64,000 nt of DNA from RDXT01 sp033765305 (GTDB taxonomy: Bacteria; Bacteroidota; Bacteroidia; J057), in NCBI GenBank assembly GCA_033765305.1, contig JANRID010000067.1:157432-221431 (forward strand), in the 5' to 3' direction. Shown here piece by piece: positions 43,791 to 53,065 of this stretch. Position numbers and translations under genes: made by a program. The notes beneath the pieces are model-generated. The model made no database searches and was not told the DNA's origin. It saw nothing but the letters and a program-made list of their open reading frames with translations. The number at the start of each line of letters is the position of its first letter. Position 1 is the first letter of the stretch.

Positions 43791-44351
43791 TTATTTCCCG
43801 ATGGCGCCGATCAGCGTTCCGGTGGTAATACCCACCAGCGCCCCCACAATGGCGAAGCTCCATGACCGCCGCAGCATGCCCCGCCGCGTATCCCTGGCCA
43901 GCTCCAGCGACTCCGTGACCAGCGCGGAAAGTTTGTCGTTCTCAGCTTTCAGCGCCTCCGACAGCTCGCGGTAGTTGCGGGTGCGCTCCGCTTCGATCCC
44001 GATGATTCCCCGGAGAATGGACCCCCGGATCGCCTGCATGGAATCCAGCATCTGCTGCTCGGCGGAAAGGCGTCCATACGTGCCCACCAGCCGCCCTGTA
44101 CTGTCCATCATGCCGATGATCTGGCTGAGCTGCTGGCGCCGCATGACCACCAGCGGAAAGCGGTCCGCCGCAGTTGCCTGGGCAATGGTACTGAGCTCCT
44201 GGGCATTCGCAGCCTGCCGGTACACAATTTCCACCGGCTTGTCGAGGAGCATTACGGTATCGCGCAGGATTTGGGTCGGCTGGGCGGCCAGCAGCGAAAT
44301 CCCCAGCAGCGGCACACAGGCCGCAGCGCTCAGGCGTCTGAGAGTCAGCAT
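43791..44351 (-). CDS. Secreted or membrane coiled-coil protein, unknown function
   Basis: 186 residues with a signal peptide (ACVPLLGISLLAAQ), a helical central part with heptad character (RNYRELSEALKAENDKLSALVTESL split over residues 120-150), and a C-terminal hydrophobic helix FAIVGALVGITTGTLIGAIG. No family recognised. It lies between a coiled-coil gene (35 bp upstream) and paaN (70 bp downstream). Confidence 0.68.
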   Translation of the reverse strand: MLTLRRLSAAACVPLLGISLLAAQPTQILRDTVMLLDKPVEIVYRQAANAQELSTIAQATAADRFPLVVMRRQQLSQIIGMMDSTGRLVGTYGRLSAEQQMLDSMQAIRGSILRGIIGIEAERTRNYRELSEALKAENDKLSALVTESLELARDTRRGMLRRSWSFAIVGALVGITTGTLIGAIGK

Positions 44352-44386
44352 ATCGGAAGCAGTATGAAAGGTCGGAATATGAAAAA

Positions 44387-44767
44387 TCAGAAGTCGTTGG
44401 AGCCGGATTTGCTTTCTTCGATCTGTTGCCGGATCGACTGAGCAAGCCCATGGATCTCGGTCTTCAGGTCGCCGGCGCGCAGGGTGCCCTGCTGGAGCCC
44501 CTGCTCCACGGTATCGAGCTGCTTGTAGGCAGCTTCGAGCTGGGCGAGAAGCGCTTTTTCGCGGGCGGAGCTGGCCTGGTACACCGAATCGAGGCGCTGC
44601 TCGATGGCCTTCTGGGCGCTGCGGATTTCATTGTACTGCTCGCGGAACTCGCGGCGGCGCAGGCGCTCGCTCTGGAGCATGCCGCCCAGGCAGAAGAGCG
44701 CAAAACCGAAGAGAATCAGCACGCGCTGATTCTGGGTGAGGAAGGTTTTGTTGACGGGTTGATCCAT
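44387..44767 (-). CDS. Single-pass membrane coiled-coil protein, unknown function
   Basis: 126 residues from the ATG at 44767. One N-terminal transmembrane helix (RVLILFGFALFCLGGML) is followed by about 90 residues of charged coiled coil rich in Gln, Glu and Arg. A longer in-frame stretch upstream overlaps the aldolase gene and promoter on the other strand and is not used. Probably co-transcribed with the gene at 43791. Confidence 0.68.
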   Translation of the reverse strand: MDQPVNKTFLTQNQRVLILFGFALFCLGGMLQSERLRRREFREQYNEIRSAQKAIEQRLDSVYQASSAREKALLAQLEAAYKQLDTVEQGLQQGTLRAGDLKTEIHGLAQSIRQQIEESKSGSNDF

Positions 44768-44855
44768 ACGGAGACGGTCAGAAGCTGCCGAAAATATAGG
44801 CTGATATTTCGAAAAATCCGCATGCCGCGGAGCCGGATCGGATTTTTCTTTTCCG

Positions 44856-44886
44856 TTTGAGAAGTCGGACCTTCGGCATAGATTTG
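44856..44886 (+). promoter_or_regulatory. Consensus Bacteroidota promoter for the aldolase gene
   Basis: TTTG at 44856-44859, 19-bp spacer, TAGATTTG at 44879-44886: an exact match to the -33/-7 consensus of the Bacteroidota primary sigma factor. The ATG follows 44 bp later. Confidence 0.8.
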
Positions 44887-44930
44887 GAGCGCTTTGCACT
44901 GTGTTCAGAACCGTATTTATCTGAAGCCAT

Positions 44931-46043
<1,113 letters not shown>

Positions 46044-46064
46044 GCAGCCTCTCCCCTGCCCTAT

Positions 46065-46100
46065 GCAGCGCGCAGCAGCTTTCGGGCCGCTGCGCGCTGC
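46065..46100 (+). terminator. Hairpin after the aldolase gene
   Basis: A 12-bp perfect stem GCAGCGCGCAGC / GCTGCGCGCTGC with a 12-nt loop, 21 bp past the stop. There is no T tract. Confidence 0.5.
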
Positions 46101-46129
46101 GCATATCGGGGGCTGAGGTATTCGCGCAT

Positions 46130-46140
46130 TAACTTAGTTA
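46130..46140. promoter_or_regulatory. Palindromic motif TAACTTAGTTA, copy 1
   Basis: Perfect 5-bp arms around one base. It is repeated at 46269 and, less exactly, twice before tetR (32079, 32120). Candidate binding site of the TetR regulator or another dimer. Confidence 0.4.
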
Positions 46141-46268
46141 GATTTTATTTCGTTATTACTAACCGCTCACCGCACCCTCCTTCCTGCAGCGATTCCGCTC
46201 CCGCCCGGCAGCTCTCCCCTGCCCCATGCGCAGGCTGGATCCGGCGTTTGTTTCAGCTGTTGCATCTT

Positions 46269-46279
46269 AACTTAGTTAT
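46269..46279. promoter_or_regulatory. Palindromic motif TAACTTAGTTA, copy 2
   Basis: Identical to the copy at 46130, 44 bp upstream of the TATATTTG promoter box (46323-46330) of the gene at 46356, a position suitable for control of that promoter. Confidence 0.4.
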
Positions 46280-46322
46280 ATTTTCTTACGAAACTGAGAA
46301 TGCCCATTTTCCGCACGATCCG

Positions 46323-46330
46323 TATATTTG
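46323..46330 (+). promoter_or_regulatory. Candidate -7 promoter element of the 46356 gene
   Basis: TATATTTG matches TAnnTTTG exactly and lies 25 bp before the ATG. A -33 TTTG is not visible at the expected distance. Confidence 0.45.
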
Positions 46331-46355
46331 ATTCTGACCCCACTATGCTCCTCCT

Positions 46356-46928
46356 ATGCGTCTTGAACAACTGATGCTCGTCATCGCCGGCCTGCTGGGC
46401 ATCGGCGCATTCTTCCTCCCCTTCCTGTCCTTCGAATCTGCCCTCTTCGGGGTGCAGCTGGCCAGCGTGCACATCAGCGGGCTGAGCCTGACCCAGTCGC
46501 TGCTTGATTTCTTCAAGGTGATCGAGCATCCGGAAGGCCGTGCAGCTTTCGATATCGCCCGCGCATTTGTCGAACAGGCCAGCTCCCCCATGGACTATGC
46601 CCGCATCGCAGGCGGCGCTTTCATCCTGGCAGGCCCCTTTATCTACCTGCTCTACGCCCTCGGCTACCTGGTGCGCGGCCTGGCCAAGCGCCAGTTCAAG
46701 CGCGGCATCCTGTTCAATATCCTCTTCCCCGCCGCAGCCTGGGCCATCCTGTACTTCCTGTTCCGGGTGGAAACGCCGGAACTCCCCGCTGGCGAGCTGC
46801 TGAAAGCGGTTCAGATTGAAATTCCCCGCCTGAATTTCTTTACATTTGCAGGCATCGGATTCTGGCTGGCTTTTGCAGGGATCTGGATTGCCGGGTTTTC
46901 CCTGCTTTTCGAAAAGAACGCCAAGTAA
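46356..46928 (+). CDS. Four-helix membrane protein, unknown function
   Basis: 190 residues with four hydrophobic segments: LMLVIAGLLGIGAFFLPFL, GAFILAGPFIYLLYALGYLV, ILFNILFPAAAWAILYFLF and FAGIGFWLAFAGIWIAGFSLL. An extracytoplasmic loop of about 55 residues follows the first. No family recognised. The gene has its own promoter and two operator-like motifs upstream, and leads into the LolA-like gene 35 bp downstream. Confidence 0.75.
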   Translation: MRLEQLMLVIAGLLGIGAFFLPFLSFESALFGVQLASVHISGLSLTQSLLDFFKVIEHPEGRAAFDIARAFVEQASSPMDYARIAGGAFILAGPFIYLLYALGYLVRGLAKRQFKRGILFNILFPAAAWAILYFLFRVETPELPAGELLKAVQIEIPRLNFFTFAGIGFWLAFAGIWIAGFSLLFEKNAK

Positions 46929-46963
46929 TCCGGGCCACTCCCCTGCCCTATTGCGACTGCAAG

Positions 46964-47725
46964 ATGCGTAAACACTTGATTCTGTGGATGCTGCCAGTAC
47001 TGGCAGCCGGTCTTTCCTCGCCCCTCCGTGCCCAGCAGGCTGCCGATCTGGCCGAATGCTATCTCCAGCAGCAGCATATCGACTCCCTGCAGCGGGTGCA
47101 GACCCTCGAATACAGCGGCCGGTTTCTGATGAACGGTGCCGAATATGCCGCAACCGCGCGCCTCATGGGCCCCGGCAATCTGGTGCTCACCCTGCGTCAG
47201 GGCCGGGAAACCCTGCAGTTTCACCTGGCCGGCGGCAAATACTGGCTCACCACTGCCCAGAGCGGCCCGAACCAGATCCTGCCGGCGCCGCCTGAGTTTG
47301 CGCCTTCTATGCTGCGCATGGCGTTTCCGGCAGGCTTCCTGCTCAACCAGCCCCCGCTCAAAGGGCCGGCGCAGCTGCTGGGCAACGAGGTCATGTACGG
47401 CCAGGATGTGTATCTGCTCGAAACCGTCACAAGCCAGAAATACCGCTTCCGCTACGTGCTGACTGCCGGCGATTGCCGCGCGATCCAGCTGGAAAGCACC
47501 GTCAGTGCTTCCGGACAGACCTTTGCGGAGGCCTGCCTGTTTTCGGATTTCCGCGATACCTACGGCATCCAGCTCCCCTACCGCATCGATGCCGGGCCGG
47601 GCAAGACGCCCAACCAGATTTTCCTCATCGACAGCTATCAGTTCAACGGCAAGCTCAACGCCAAGGACTTCCGGATTCCGGAGGGCGATGTAGCCGGTGC
47701 GGAGCATGTGCTGACACTCTGGTGA
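46964..47725 (+). CDS. Secreted LolA-like protein
   Basis: 253 residues. A signal peptide ends at PLRAQQ. The mature part has alternating beta strands (TLEYSGRFLMNGAEYAATARL, NLVLTLRQGRETLQFHLAGG) ending with DSYQFNGKLNAKDFRIPEG, the layout of LolA/LolB-like or outer-membrane lipoprotein-sorting folds common in Bacteroidota. Periplasmic. Lipoprotein carrier function is not proven. A strong terminator follows. Confidence 0.68.
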   Translation: MRKHLILWMLPVLAAGLSSPLRAQQAADLAECYLQQQHIDSLQRVQTLEYSGRFLMNGAEYAATARLMGPGNLVLTLRQGRETLQFHLAGGKYWLTTAQSGPNQILPAPPEFAPSMLRMAFPAGFLLNQPPLKGPAQLLGNEVMYGQDVYLLETVTSQKYRFRYVLTAGDCRAIQLESTVSASGQTFAEACLFSDFRDTYGIQLPYRIDAGPGKTPNQIFLIDSYQFNGKLNAKDFRIPEGDVAGAEHVLTLW

Positions 47726-47743
47726 GCAGGCCTGCGCATGCAG

Positions 47744-47775
47744 AACGCCCCGGCTGACGGATCAGCCGGGGCGTT
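47744..47775. terminator. Terminator shared by convergent genes
   Basis: A 14-bp perfect stem AACGCCCCGGCTGA / TCAGCCGGGGCGTT with a 4-nt loop, between the stops at 47725 (rightward) and 47802 (leftward). Symmetric, so probably bidirectional. Confidence 0.75.
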
Positions 47776-47801
47776 CCGGTATCTGGCCGCTGCGGCCGGT
47801 C

Positions 47802-48557
47802 TCAGTCTTCGTCGGCGGAATAGCTGGCTGCGCCCGACACCCGGGTTTCAGCTTCCTTGGGGGTGGAGTCGGAGTGCACGCGCGAAGCGCCGGAGGCTTC
47901 TACGCGGAGCTTGCCCGTCGCATCGATCTCGGCCTGGGCTGCGCCGCTCGCCTCCACGGCAATATCGGACGACTCCATTGAATCGGCATCCAGGCGCGAT
48001 GCGCCCGACAGGCGGAATACGGCAGCATCTGCCTTGCCGGACAGGTCCACCTGGCTGGCGCCGTCGGCCTCTACATCGAGCTGCCTGGCGTCCACATCCA
48101 CGTCGAAGCTGGATGCGCCGGAGGCGCGGAGCTTAACCTCGTCGCCCTTGAGCACATAATCACCGTCCACCCGCACCGCGCCGGAAGCCTCGATACCCTG
48201 CAGCATGCCGGGCTGGCAATTGAGATACACCACCGGAGGCGCGCCGCCGTGGTCCCATCCTTCCGTCCAGAGCACCAGACGCTCGCCGCGGATCTCATAG
48301 CGGAGCCGCCGGTGGTCGCCTTCGCCTGCCTTGAGCTGCAGTTCGGCGGCATCGCCTTCGGCAAGCACGATCTGCACATCGCCGCTGGCCTCGATCAGGC
48401 TGAACGAGCCCAGCTGCTCGGTGCGGTCTTCACCCTGAAATGCTTCCGGGCGGTCCTCATGGCGGGCATGATGCACCTTGTCCCGCTTGCTCTTCATATA
48501 GAAGCCGAGGGCAATCACAATGAGAATTCCGTAGAGGAATACTTCTTTTCTGCGCAT
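47802..48557 (-). CDS. GIN-domain (DUF2807) adhesin-like protein
   Basis: 251 residues. A short N-terminal membrane anchor (VFLYGILIVIALGFYM) is followed by a DUF2807/GIN domain beginning FSLIEASGDVQIVLAEGD. From about residue 130 it carries repeated coils of the type SGASSFDVDVDARQL and EASGAAQAEIDATGKL, forming a right-handed beta-helix. Found widely in Bacteroidota as a putative surface or auto-transporter head domain; binding partner unknown. Confidence 0.85.
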   Translation of the reverse strand: MRRKEVFLYGILIVIALGFYMKSKRDKVHHARHEDRPEAFQGEDRTEQLGSFSLIEASGDVQIVLAEGDAAELQLKAGEGDHRRLRYEIRGERLVLWTEGWDHGGAPPVVYLNCQPGMLQGIEASGAVRVDGDYVLKGDEVKLRASGASSFDVDVDARQLDVEADGASQVDLSGKADAAVFRLSGASRLDADSMESSDIAVEASGAAQAEIDATGKLRVEASGASRVHSDSTPKEAETRVSGAASYSADED

Positions 48558-48663
48558 GGCATTTGCGAGGTTGAGGTGAGTGTGGCGTAAACAGGAGGCA
48601 GATACTGCATGGAAATATAAACCGCAGGCGGCCTCAGGGCGTTATACAGGCGAATCTGCACGC

Positions 48664-49566
48664 ATGGTCAAGATTGCCTGGTCTCCCCTGTACTGCCATC
48701 CGCTTCCGGAGGGTCACCGCTTTCCGATGGAAAAGTACGACCTGATCCCCGAACAATTGTTGTACGAAGGAAGCATTGAAGAAGTTCAGCTGTACACGCC
48801 TGATCCTGTGGAGGAATCGACCATCTTGCTCACCCACACGGCAAGTTACTGGACGCGGCTCCGCGATCAGCTGCTGAGCCCGCAGGAGATCCGGCGGATG
48901 GGCTTTCCGCTTTCGCCGCAGCTGGTGCAGCGTTCGATGGCCATTGCCGGCGGCACGATCCGGAACGTGTCGTATGCGCGGCAGCACGGCGTGGCGCTCA
49001 ACGGCGCCGGCGGCACGCATCATGCATTTGCCGACCGGGGGGAAGGCTTCTGCCTGCTCAACGACCTGGCCGTAGCAGCCAACTGGCTGCTGGCGCGGGA
49101 GCCGGACACCCGCATCCTGATTGTGGACCTGGATGTGCACCAGGGCAACGGAACGGCCCGTATTTTCCAGGACGATCCGCGGGTATTCACCTTTTCCATG
49201 CATTGCGAGGCCAATTATCCCCTCAAAAAAGAGCGCTCGGACCTGGATCTGGGGCTGCCTGATGCCATGGGCGACGGCGCCTACCTGAGCCTGCTGCGGG
49301 AGACCCTGCCCCGGCTCATCGACCAGGTGCAGCCGGATCTGATATTCTACCTGGCCGGGGTTGACGTGCTGGCCACCGACCGGCTGGGCAAGCTGCGCCT
49401 CAGCCGCCAGGGCTGCAAAGCCCGGGACGAAGCCGTCATGCGCCTCTGCAAGCAGCACGGCATTCCGCTGGTCATTTCCCTCGGCGGCGGCTATTCCCAT
49501 CATATCCGCGACATCGTGGAGGCGCACTGCAATACCTTCCGGCTGGCGCAGGAGTTCTGGGGGTAA
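48664..49566 (+). CDS. Histone deacetylase-superfamily protein
   Basis: 300 residues from the ATG at 48664. It has the HDAC active site: paired histidines in GGTHHAFADRGEGFC, zinc ligands DLDVHQGNG and the aspartate in LAGVDVLATD, and the transition-state tyrosine in LGGGYS. Bacterial members are acetoin-utilisation or acetylpolyamine-type deacetylases acting on small acetylated amines or proteins. Substrate not deducible. Monocistronic by spacing. Confidence 0.92.
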   Translation: MVKIAWSPLYCHPLPEGHRFPMEKYDLIPEQLLYEGSIEEVQLYTPDPVEESTILLTHTASYWTRLRDQLLSPQEIRRMGFPLSPQLVQRSMAIAGGTIRNVSYARQHGVALNGAGGTHHAFADRGEGFCLLNDLAVAANWLLAREPDTRILIVDLDVHQGNGTARIFQDDPRVFTFSMHCEANYPLKKERSDLDLGLPDAMGDGAYLSLLRETLPRLIDQVQPDLIFYLAGVDVLATDRLGKLRLSRQGCKARDEAVMRLCKQHGIPLVISLGGGYSHHIRDIVEAHCNTFRLAQEFWG

Positions 49567-49662
49567 GCATCCCCGTTCCGTTCCCTTCAACCTTCCCGCC
49601 CTCCTTCCGTATAGTAAGGCGATCCTGCCAGCAACAGGAGCGATTCAAGCGAAACCTAAGGT

Positions 49663-50262
49663 ATGAACAGACTTATTTGGATTGCACTCATTCTGCTGCT
49701 GCTCGGCGGCTGCGGCTTCGTGACGGTGAAGAACAACTACAATGGCATGGTGGTGCTCCAGGAGGAGGTCAACAAGCAGCAGGGCGCGCTGCAAAGCCAG
49801 TACCAGCGCCGTGCGGACCTGATCCCCAACCTCGTCGAGACGGCCAAAGGCTACGCCAACTTCGAGCAGACCACCCTCACCCAGGTATCCGAGGCGCGCT
49901 CGCGCGCGGGCTCGCTGACCCTGAGCAAGGAAGTGCTCGAAAACCCGGCGCAGTTCCAGCAGTTTATGCAGAGCCAGAACCAGCTGACCGAAGCGCTGCG
50001 CACGCTCCGGAGCGTCGTGGAGCAGTATCCCGAACTCAAGGCGAATGAAAACTTCCGCACCCTCATGGCCCAGCTCGAAGGCACGGAAAACCGGATCGCC
50101 ACGGAGCGGCAGAAGTTCAACGAAGCCGCGCAGAAGTACAATACCCATATCAAGCAATTCCCGAACAACCTGTTCGCAGGCATGTTCAGCTTCCGCGAAG
50201 TGAGCTACTTCCAGGCTGCCGCAGGCGCCGAGCAGGCGCCGCAGGTGAATTTCTCGAATTAA
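49663..50262 (+). CDS. lemA: LemA family protein
   Basis: 199 residues. The N terminus is a membrane anchor with lipobox-like GGCGF. The LemA core is clear: YNGMVVLQEEVNKQQGAL, QYQRRADLIPNLVETAKGYA, and FNEAAQKYNTHIKQFPNNLFAGMF. LemA forms a three-helix bundle at the membrane with no enzymatic motif. It usually sits next to TPM-domain genes, as here. Confidence 0.96.
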   Translation: MNRLIWIALILLLLGGCGFVTVKNNYNGMVVLQEEVNKQQGALQSQYQRRADLIPNLVETAKGYANFEQTTLTQVSEARSRAGSLTLSKEVLENPAQFQQFMQSQNQLTEALRTLRSVVEQYPELKANENFRTLMAQLEGTENRIATERQKFNEAAQKYNTHIKQFPNNLFAGMFSFREVSYFQAAAGAEQAPQVNFSN

Positions 50263-50271
50263 TACTGCTGC

Positions 50272-50304
50272 GCAGCGGAGGCCTGCGGCGCAGGCTTCCG
50301 CTGC
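50272..50304 (+). terminator. Intercistronic hairpin after lemA
   Basis: A 15-bp stem with one G-T pair (GCAGCGGAGGCCTGC / GCAGGCTTCCGCTGC), loop 3, between lemA and the first TPM gene, 10 bp after the stop. It could attenuate or stabilise the message. Confidence 0.5.
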
Positions 50305-50317
50305 TTATGTTTCCATC

Positions 50318-50776
50318 ATGGCCGGAAGTTCCATTCTTGCACGCAGCTTCTTCTCCGAAGCCGAGGACCGGGCCATCGTAGCAGCCATCCGCGCTGCCGA
50401 AGCCGAAACCTCCGGAGAGATCCGGGTCCATCTCGAAGACCGGGCACCCGGCGGCGACGCCTACCGCAGGGCCTGGCAGCTGTTCGGCCAGCTCGGCATG
50501 CACCAGACTGCTGCCCGCAACGGGGTGCTGATCTACTTCGCCATCGAAGACCACAAGTTCGCCATCTTCGCCGACCAGGGCATCCATCAGGTGGTTCCTC
50601 CGGGATACTGGGATGAAATTGCCCGGCAGATGCAGGCCCGCTTCCGGGAAAAGGAATTTGCCGAAGGGCTTGCGGGCGGCATTGTCCGAATCGGCGGGTA
50701 TCTGAAGCAGTATTTTCCCCGGCAGTCCCGGGACCTCAACGAACTCTCCGATGACATTTCCTACAGCGACCATTAA
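50318..50776 (+). CDS. TPM-domain protein, cytosolic type
   Basis: 152 residues, no signal peptide. It has the TPM (TLP18.3/Psb32/MOLO-1) fold with FFSEAEDRAIVAAIRAAEAET, GEIRVHLEDRA, NGVLIYFAIEDHKFAIFADQG, and WDEIARQMQARFREKEFAEG. The acidic patch typical of the metal-binding site is partly retained. It overlaps the next gene by 26 bp and is co-transcribed with lemA and the second TPM gene. Confidence 0.88.
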   Translation: MAGSSILARSFFSEAEDRAIVAAIRAAEAETSGEIRVHLEDRAPGGDAYRRAWQLFGQLGMHQTAARNGVLIYFAIEDHKFAIFADQGIHQVVPPGYWDEIARQMQARFREKEFAEGLAGGIVRIGGYLKQYFPRQSRDLNELSDDISYSDH

Positions 50777-51596
50777 CCGCCTGCTCTGCCTGATCTTCTC
50801 TCTGGCAGCCGGGATCGCACAGGCGCAGCAGTATCCCCGCCCGGCGGGATTTGTCACGGATACCCAGCAGCTGCTTACTGCCGGCGAGCGGCAGACGCTG
50901 GACGCGTACCTGACGCGCTTCGCGCAGGAAACCTCCAACGAAATTGCAGTTGCGGTTCTGACGCTGCCTGAGGGCGAGGATCTGGAGACCTATACCGGCA
51001 ATCTGGCCCGCAGCTGGCAGATTGGCGGCGCGGAGAACAACGGCGTGCTGCTGGCTGTGTATCCGGCCCAGCGCAAGATGCGCATCGAAGTGGGCTACGG
51101 CCTCGAAGGCGCCATTCCCGACGCTACGGCGTTTGCCATTACTGACGGGGTGCTGCGTCCGGCCTTCCGGGCCGGGCAGTACTATGCGGGCATCGACAGC
51201 GCGGTGCGGGTGCTGGCCGGGCTGGCCAGAGGCGAGTACCAGGCGCAGCAGCTCGACCGGATGTACTACACAGCCCCCGGCGCATCGGGCCCCCGTTCCG
51301 GCGAAATGATCGGAATAGCCCTGGCGGCGGTCTTTTTGCTGCTGCTGTTCATGTTCATGCTGTCGTTCCGGCGGCGGCAGCCTCGGCGCGGCGGCGGATA
51401 CACCCGGCGGGGCTGGCACGACGACGGGCCTGCGCCGCCGTTCATCGGCGGCTACTGGGGCGGCTGGGGCAGCGGCAGCGACTCGGGCAGCAGCTGGGGC
51501 GGCGGAGATTCCGGCAGCAGCTGGGGCGGCGGCGGCGATTTCGGCGGCTTCAGCGGCGGGGACTTCGGCGGCGGCGGCGCTTCGGGCGACTGGTAA
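50751..51596 (+). CDS. YgcG-like TPM-domain membrane protein with Gly/Ser tail
   Basis: 281 residues. A signal peptide (ending IAQAQQ) is followed by a TPM domain (FVTDTQQLLTAGERQTLDAYL, TSNEIAVAVLTLPEGED, VEVGYGLEGAIPDA-like MRIEVGYGLEGAIPD), one transmembrane helix (IGIALAAVFLLLLFMFML) and a basic turn. The C-terminal tail of about 60 residues is rich in Gly, Ser and Trp (GGYWGGWGSG, SSWGGG). The domain faces the periplasm. Its stop abuts the convergent GT4 gene with no spacer. Confidence 0.92.
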   Translation: MTFPTATINRLLCLIFSLAAGIAQAQQYPRPAGFVTDTQQLLTAGERQTLDAYLTRFAQETSNEIAVAVLTLPEGEDLETYTGNLARSWQIGGAENNGVLLAVYPAQRKMRIEVGYGLEGAIPDATAFAITDGVLRPAFRAGQYYAGIDSAVRVLAGLARGEYQAQQLDRMYYTAPGASGPRSGEMIGIALAAVFLLLLFMFMLSFRRRQPRRGGGYTRRGWHDDGPAPPFIGGYWGGWGSGSDSGSSWGGGDSGSSWGGGGDFGGFSGGDFGGGGASGDW

Positions 51597-52940
51597 TCAG
51601 GCCCATACCTGATCGGCGATCACTTCGGCATACAGCCCGGCCATACGGCGGGCGGCCCGGTCCCAGGAATATTCCTGCAGGTCGGTCAGCTGGCCCTGCA
51701 CGACGGCTTCGCGCAGCGCGCCGTCCTGCAGCAGCGCGATGATCTGCTCCGCTACGGCATCCGGATCCTGCGGCAGCACGCGCAAGGCGTGCGGCAGCGC
51801 CTCGGCAACGCCGGCCTGTTCCGAGATCAGGCAGGGCACCCCCATCTGCGCCGCTTCGAGGGCGCTGAGCCCGAAGGGCTCCGATACGGAGGGCATGACA
51901 AAGAGGCTGCTCATGGCCAGCAGTTCGCGCACGGCGGGCGGATCGAGAAAGCCGGTAAAATGCACCCGCCGGCCAATGCCGGCGCGCGCCGCGAGGCGGA
52001 TGAGCGGATCGGCCTGGTCGCCGTTGCCGGCGAGGGCAAAGCGCACCTGCGGCAGGCGTTCGAGGACCCGCCGGGCAGCCTGGATGAACCATTCCGGCCC
52101 TTTCTGGCCGGTGAGGCGGCCCACGAAGGATACGAGGGGCTCCGGAAACTCCGCCTGCAGGCGGAAAGGCTCCAGCGGAGCGATGCCATTGTGCACCACG
52201 CGGATCCTGTCCGCACCGATGCCGTACACGCTGGAGAGGATGCCGGCGGTGTAGCGGCTGACAGCCACCACCCGGTCTGCGAGCTGCAGGGCTTTCTGCT
52301 CCAGCAGCCGCACAAATCCGGCATGCTCCGCGCCGCTGCGGTCGTAGTCGAGGGAATGCACATGCAGCACGCAGGGCTTGCCGGAGGCGGCGGCGATTTC
52401 GAGCGCGGCAGGCCAGGTCATCCAGTCGTGGGCATGGATCACGTCGAACTGCAGGGCCTCTGCGGCCTGCATAGCCAGCTGGGTGTATTCGAGGAGGCGT
52501 TCCGGCAGGTCGGGGCCGTAGAGTTCCGGCAGGCGGAACACCGGATGCTCCGGTCCGGCAGTTTCCTCCACCCAGGCGGTCTCCTCCACTTCCACCGGAA
52601 CCTGATAGCGGTGTTCCGTGCGGACCGGCAGCAGGGCTGTAAGCGGCTCGTACCCGCCAAGCTCCACTTCCAGCATCCGCTCTTCGACGGCGGTCCATTC
52701 CTCCCAGACCTCGCGCATCCGGGCCACGGGACGCATTACAGGTGCCTGCTGGCGCAGCGGCCGGCCTTCAAGCGGCACTGCAAAGAGCCCCGGCCGGCCT
52801 TCCGCGGCGCGGGGTGTCATGAGCACGATGTCGGCGTAGCCGGCCAGCGCCTCGGCCAGCCCCTGTGTAGCGACCCCCAGGCCGCCGTTGACTGCGGGCG
52901 GATACTCCCACCCCAGCATCAGTACGTTGAATCGTATCAT
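51597..52940 (-). CDS. GT4-family glycosyltransferase, glycogen/starch synthase-like
   Basis: 447 residues. The N terminus MLGWEYPPAVNGGLGVATQGLA is the sugar-nucleotide-dependent GT-B opening seen in starch-synthase-like enzymes. HDWMTWPAALEIA, RIRVVHNGIAP, FVGRLTGQKGPEW and PSVSEPFGLSALEAAQMG (the EX7E-type donor site) follow. It probably makes or primes an alpha-glucan, given the neighbouring GT3 glycogen synthase on the same strand, but a different sugar acceptor cannot be excluded. Confidence 0.87.
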   Translation of the reverse strand: MIRFNVLMLGWEYPPAVNGGLGVATQGLAEALAGYADIVLMTPRAAEGRPGLFAVPLEGRPLRQQAPVMRPVARMREVWEEWTAVEERMLEVELGGYEPLTALLPVRTEHRYQVPVEVEETAWVEETAGPEHPVFRLPELYGPDLPERLLEYTQLAMQAAEALQFDVIHAHDWMTWPAALEIAAASGKPCVLHVHSLDYDRSGAEHAGFVRLLEQKALQLADRVVAVSRYTAGILSSVYGIGADRIRVVHNGIAPLEPFRLQAEFPEPLVSFVGRLTGQKGPEWFIQAARRVLERLPQVRFALAGNGDQADPLIRLAARAGIGRRVHFTGFLDPPAVRELLAMSSLFVMPSVSEPFGLSALEAAQMGVPCLISEQAGVAEALPHALRVLPQDPDAVAEQIIALLQDGALREAVVQGQLTDLQEYSWDRAARRMAGLYAEVIADQVWA

Positions 52941-53005
52941 GCGCCTGCGTTACAATCGGTCCGAAAAGATACATATTCCAACGGCATCAACCATCAGCCG
53001 GGCGG

Positions 53006-53041
53006 AAAAAATGCGGAGCGCCCCGCAGGACGGGGCGCTCC
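53006..53041 (-). terminator. Intrinsic terminator of the GT3 glycogen synthase gene
   Basis: An 11-bp perfect stem GGAGCGCCCCG / CGGGGCGCTCC (53015-53025 with 53031-53041); read leftwards it is followed by T6 (A6 at 53006-53011). It separates the GT3 gene from the GT4 gene downstream. Confidence 0.8.
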
Positions 53042-53065
53042 GGCTGATGCGCTGGGGCCGGGGAA

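Larger units (their letters stand above)
46044..46355. other. Gene-free interval with two copies of a palindromic motif
   Basis: 312 bp without a gene. It contains the aldolase 3' hairpin (46065-46100), then two AT-rich islands. Each starts with TAACTTAGTTA (46130-46140 and 46269-46279) and continues in a similar T-rich tail (GATTTTATTTCG and TATTTTCTTACG). Confidence 0.55.
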
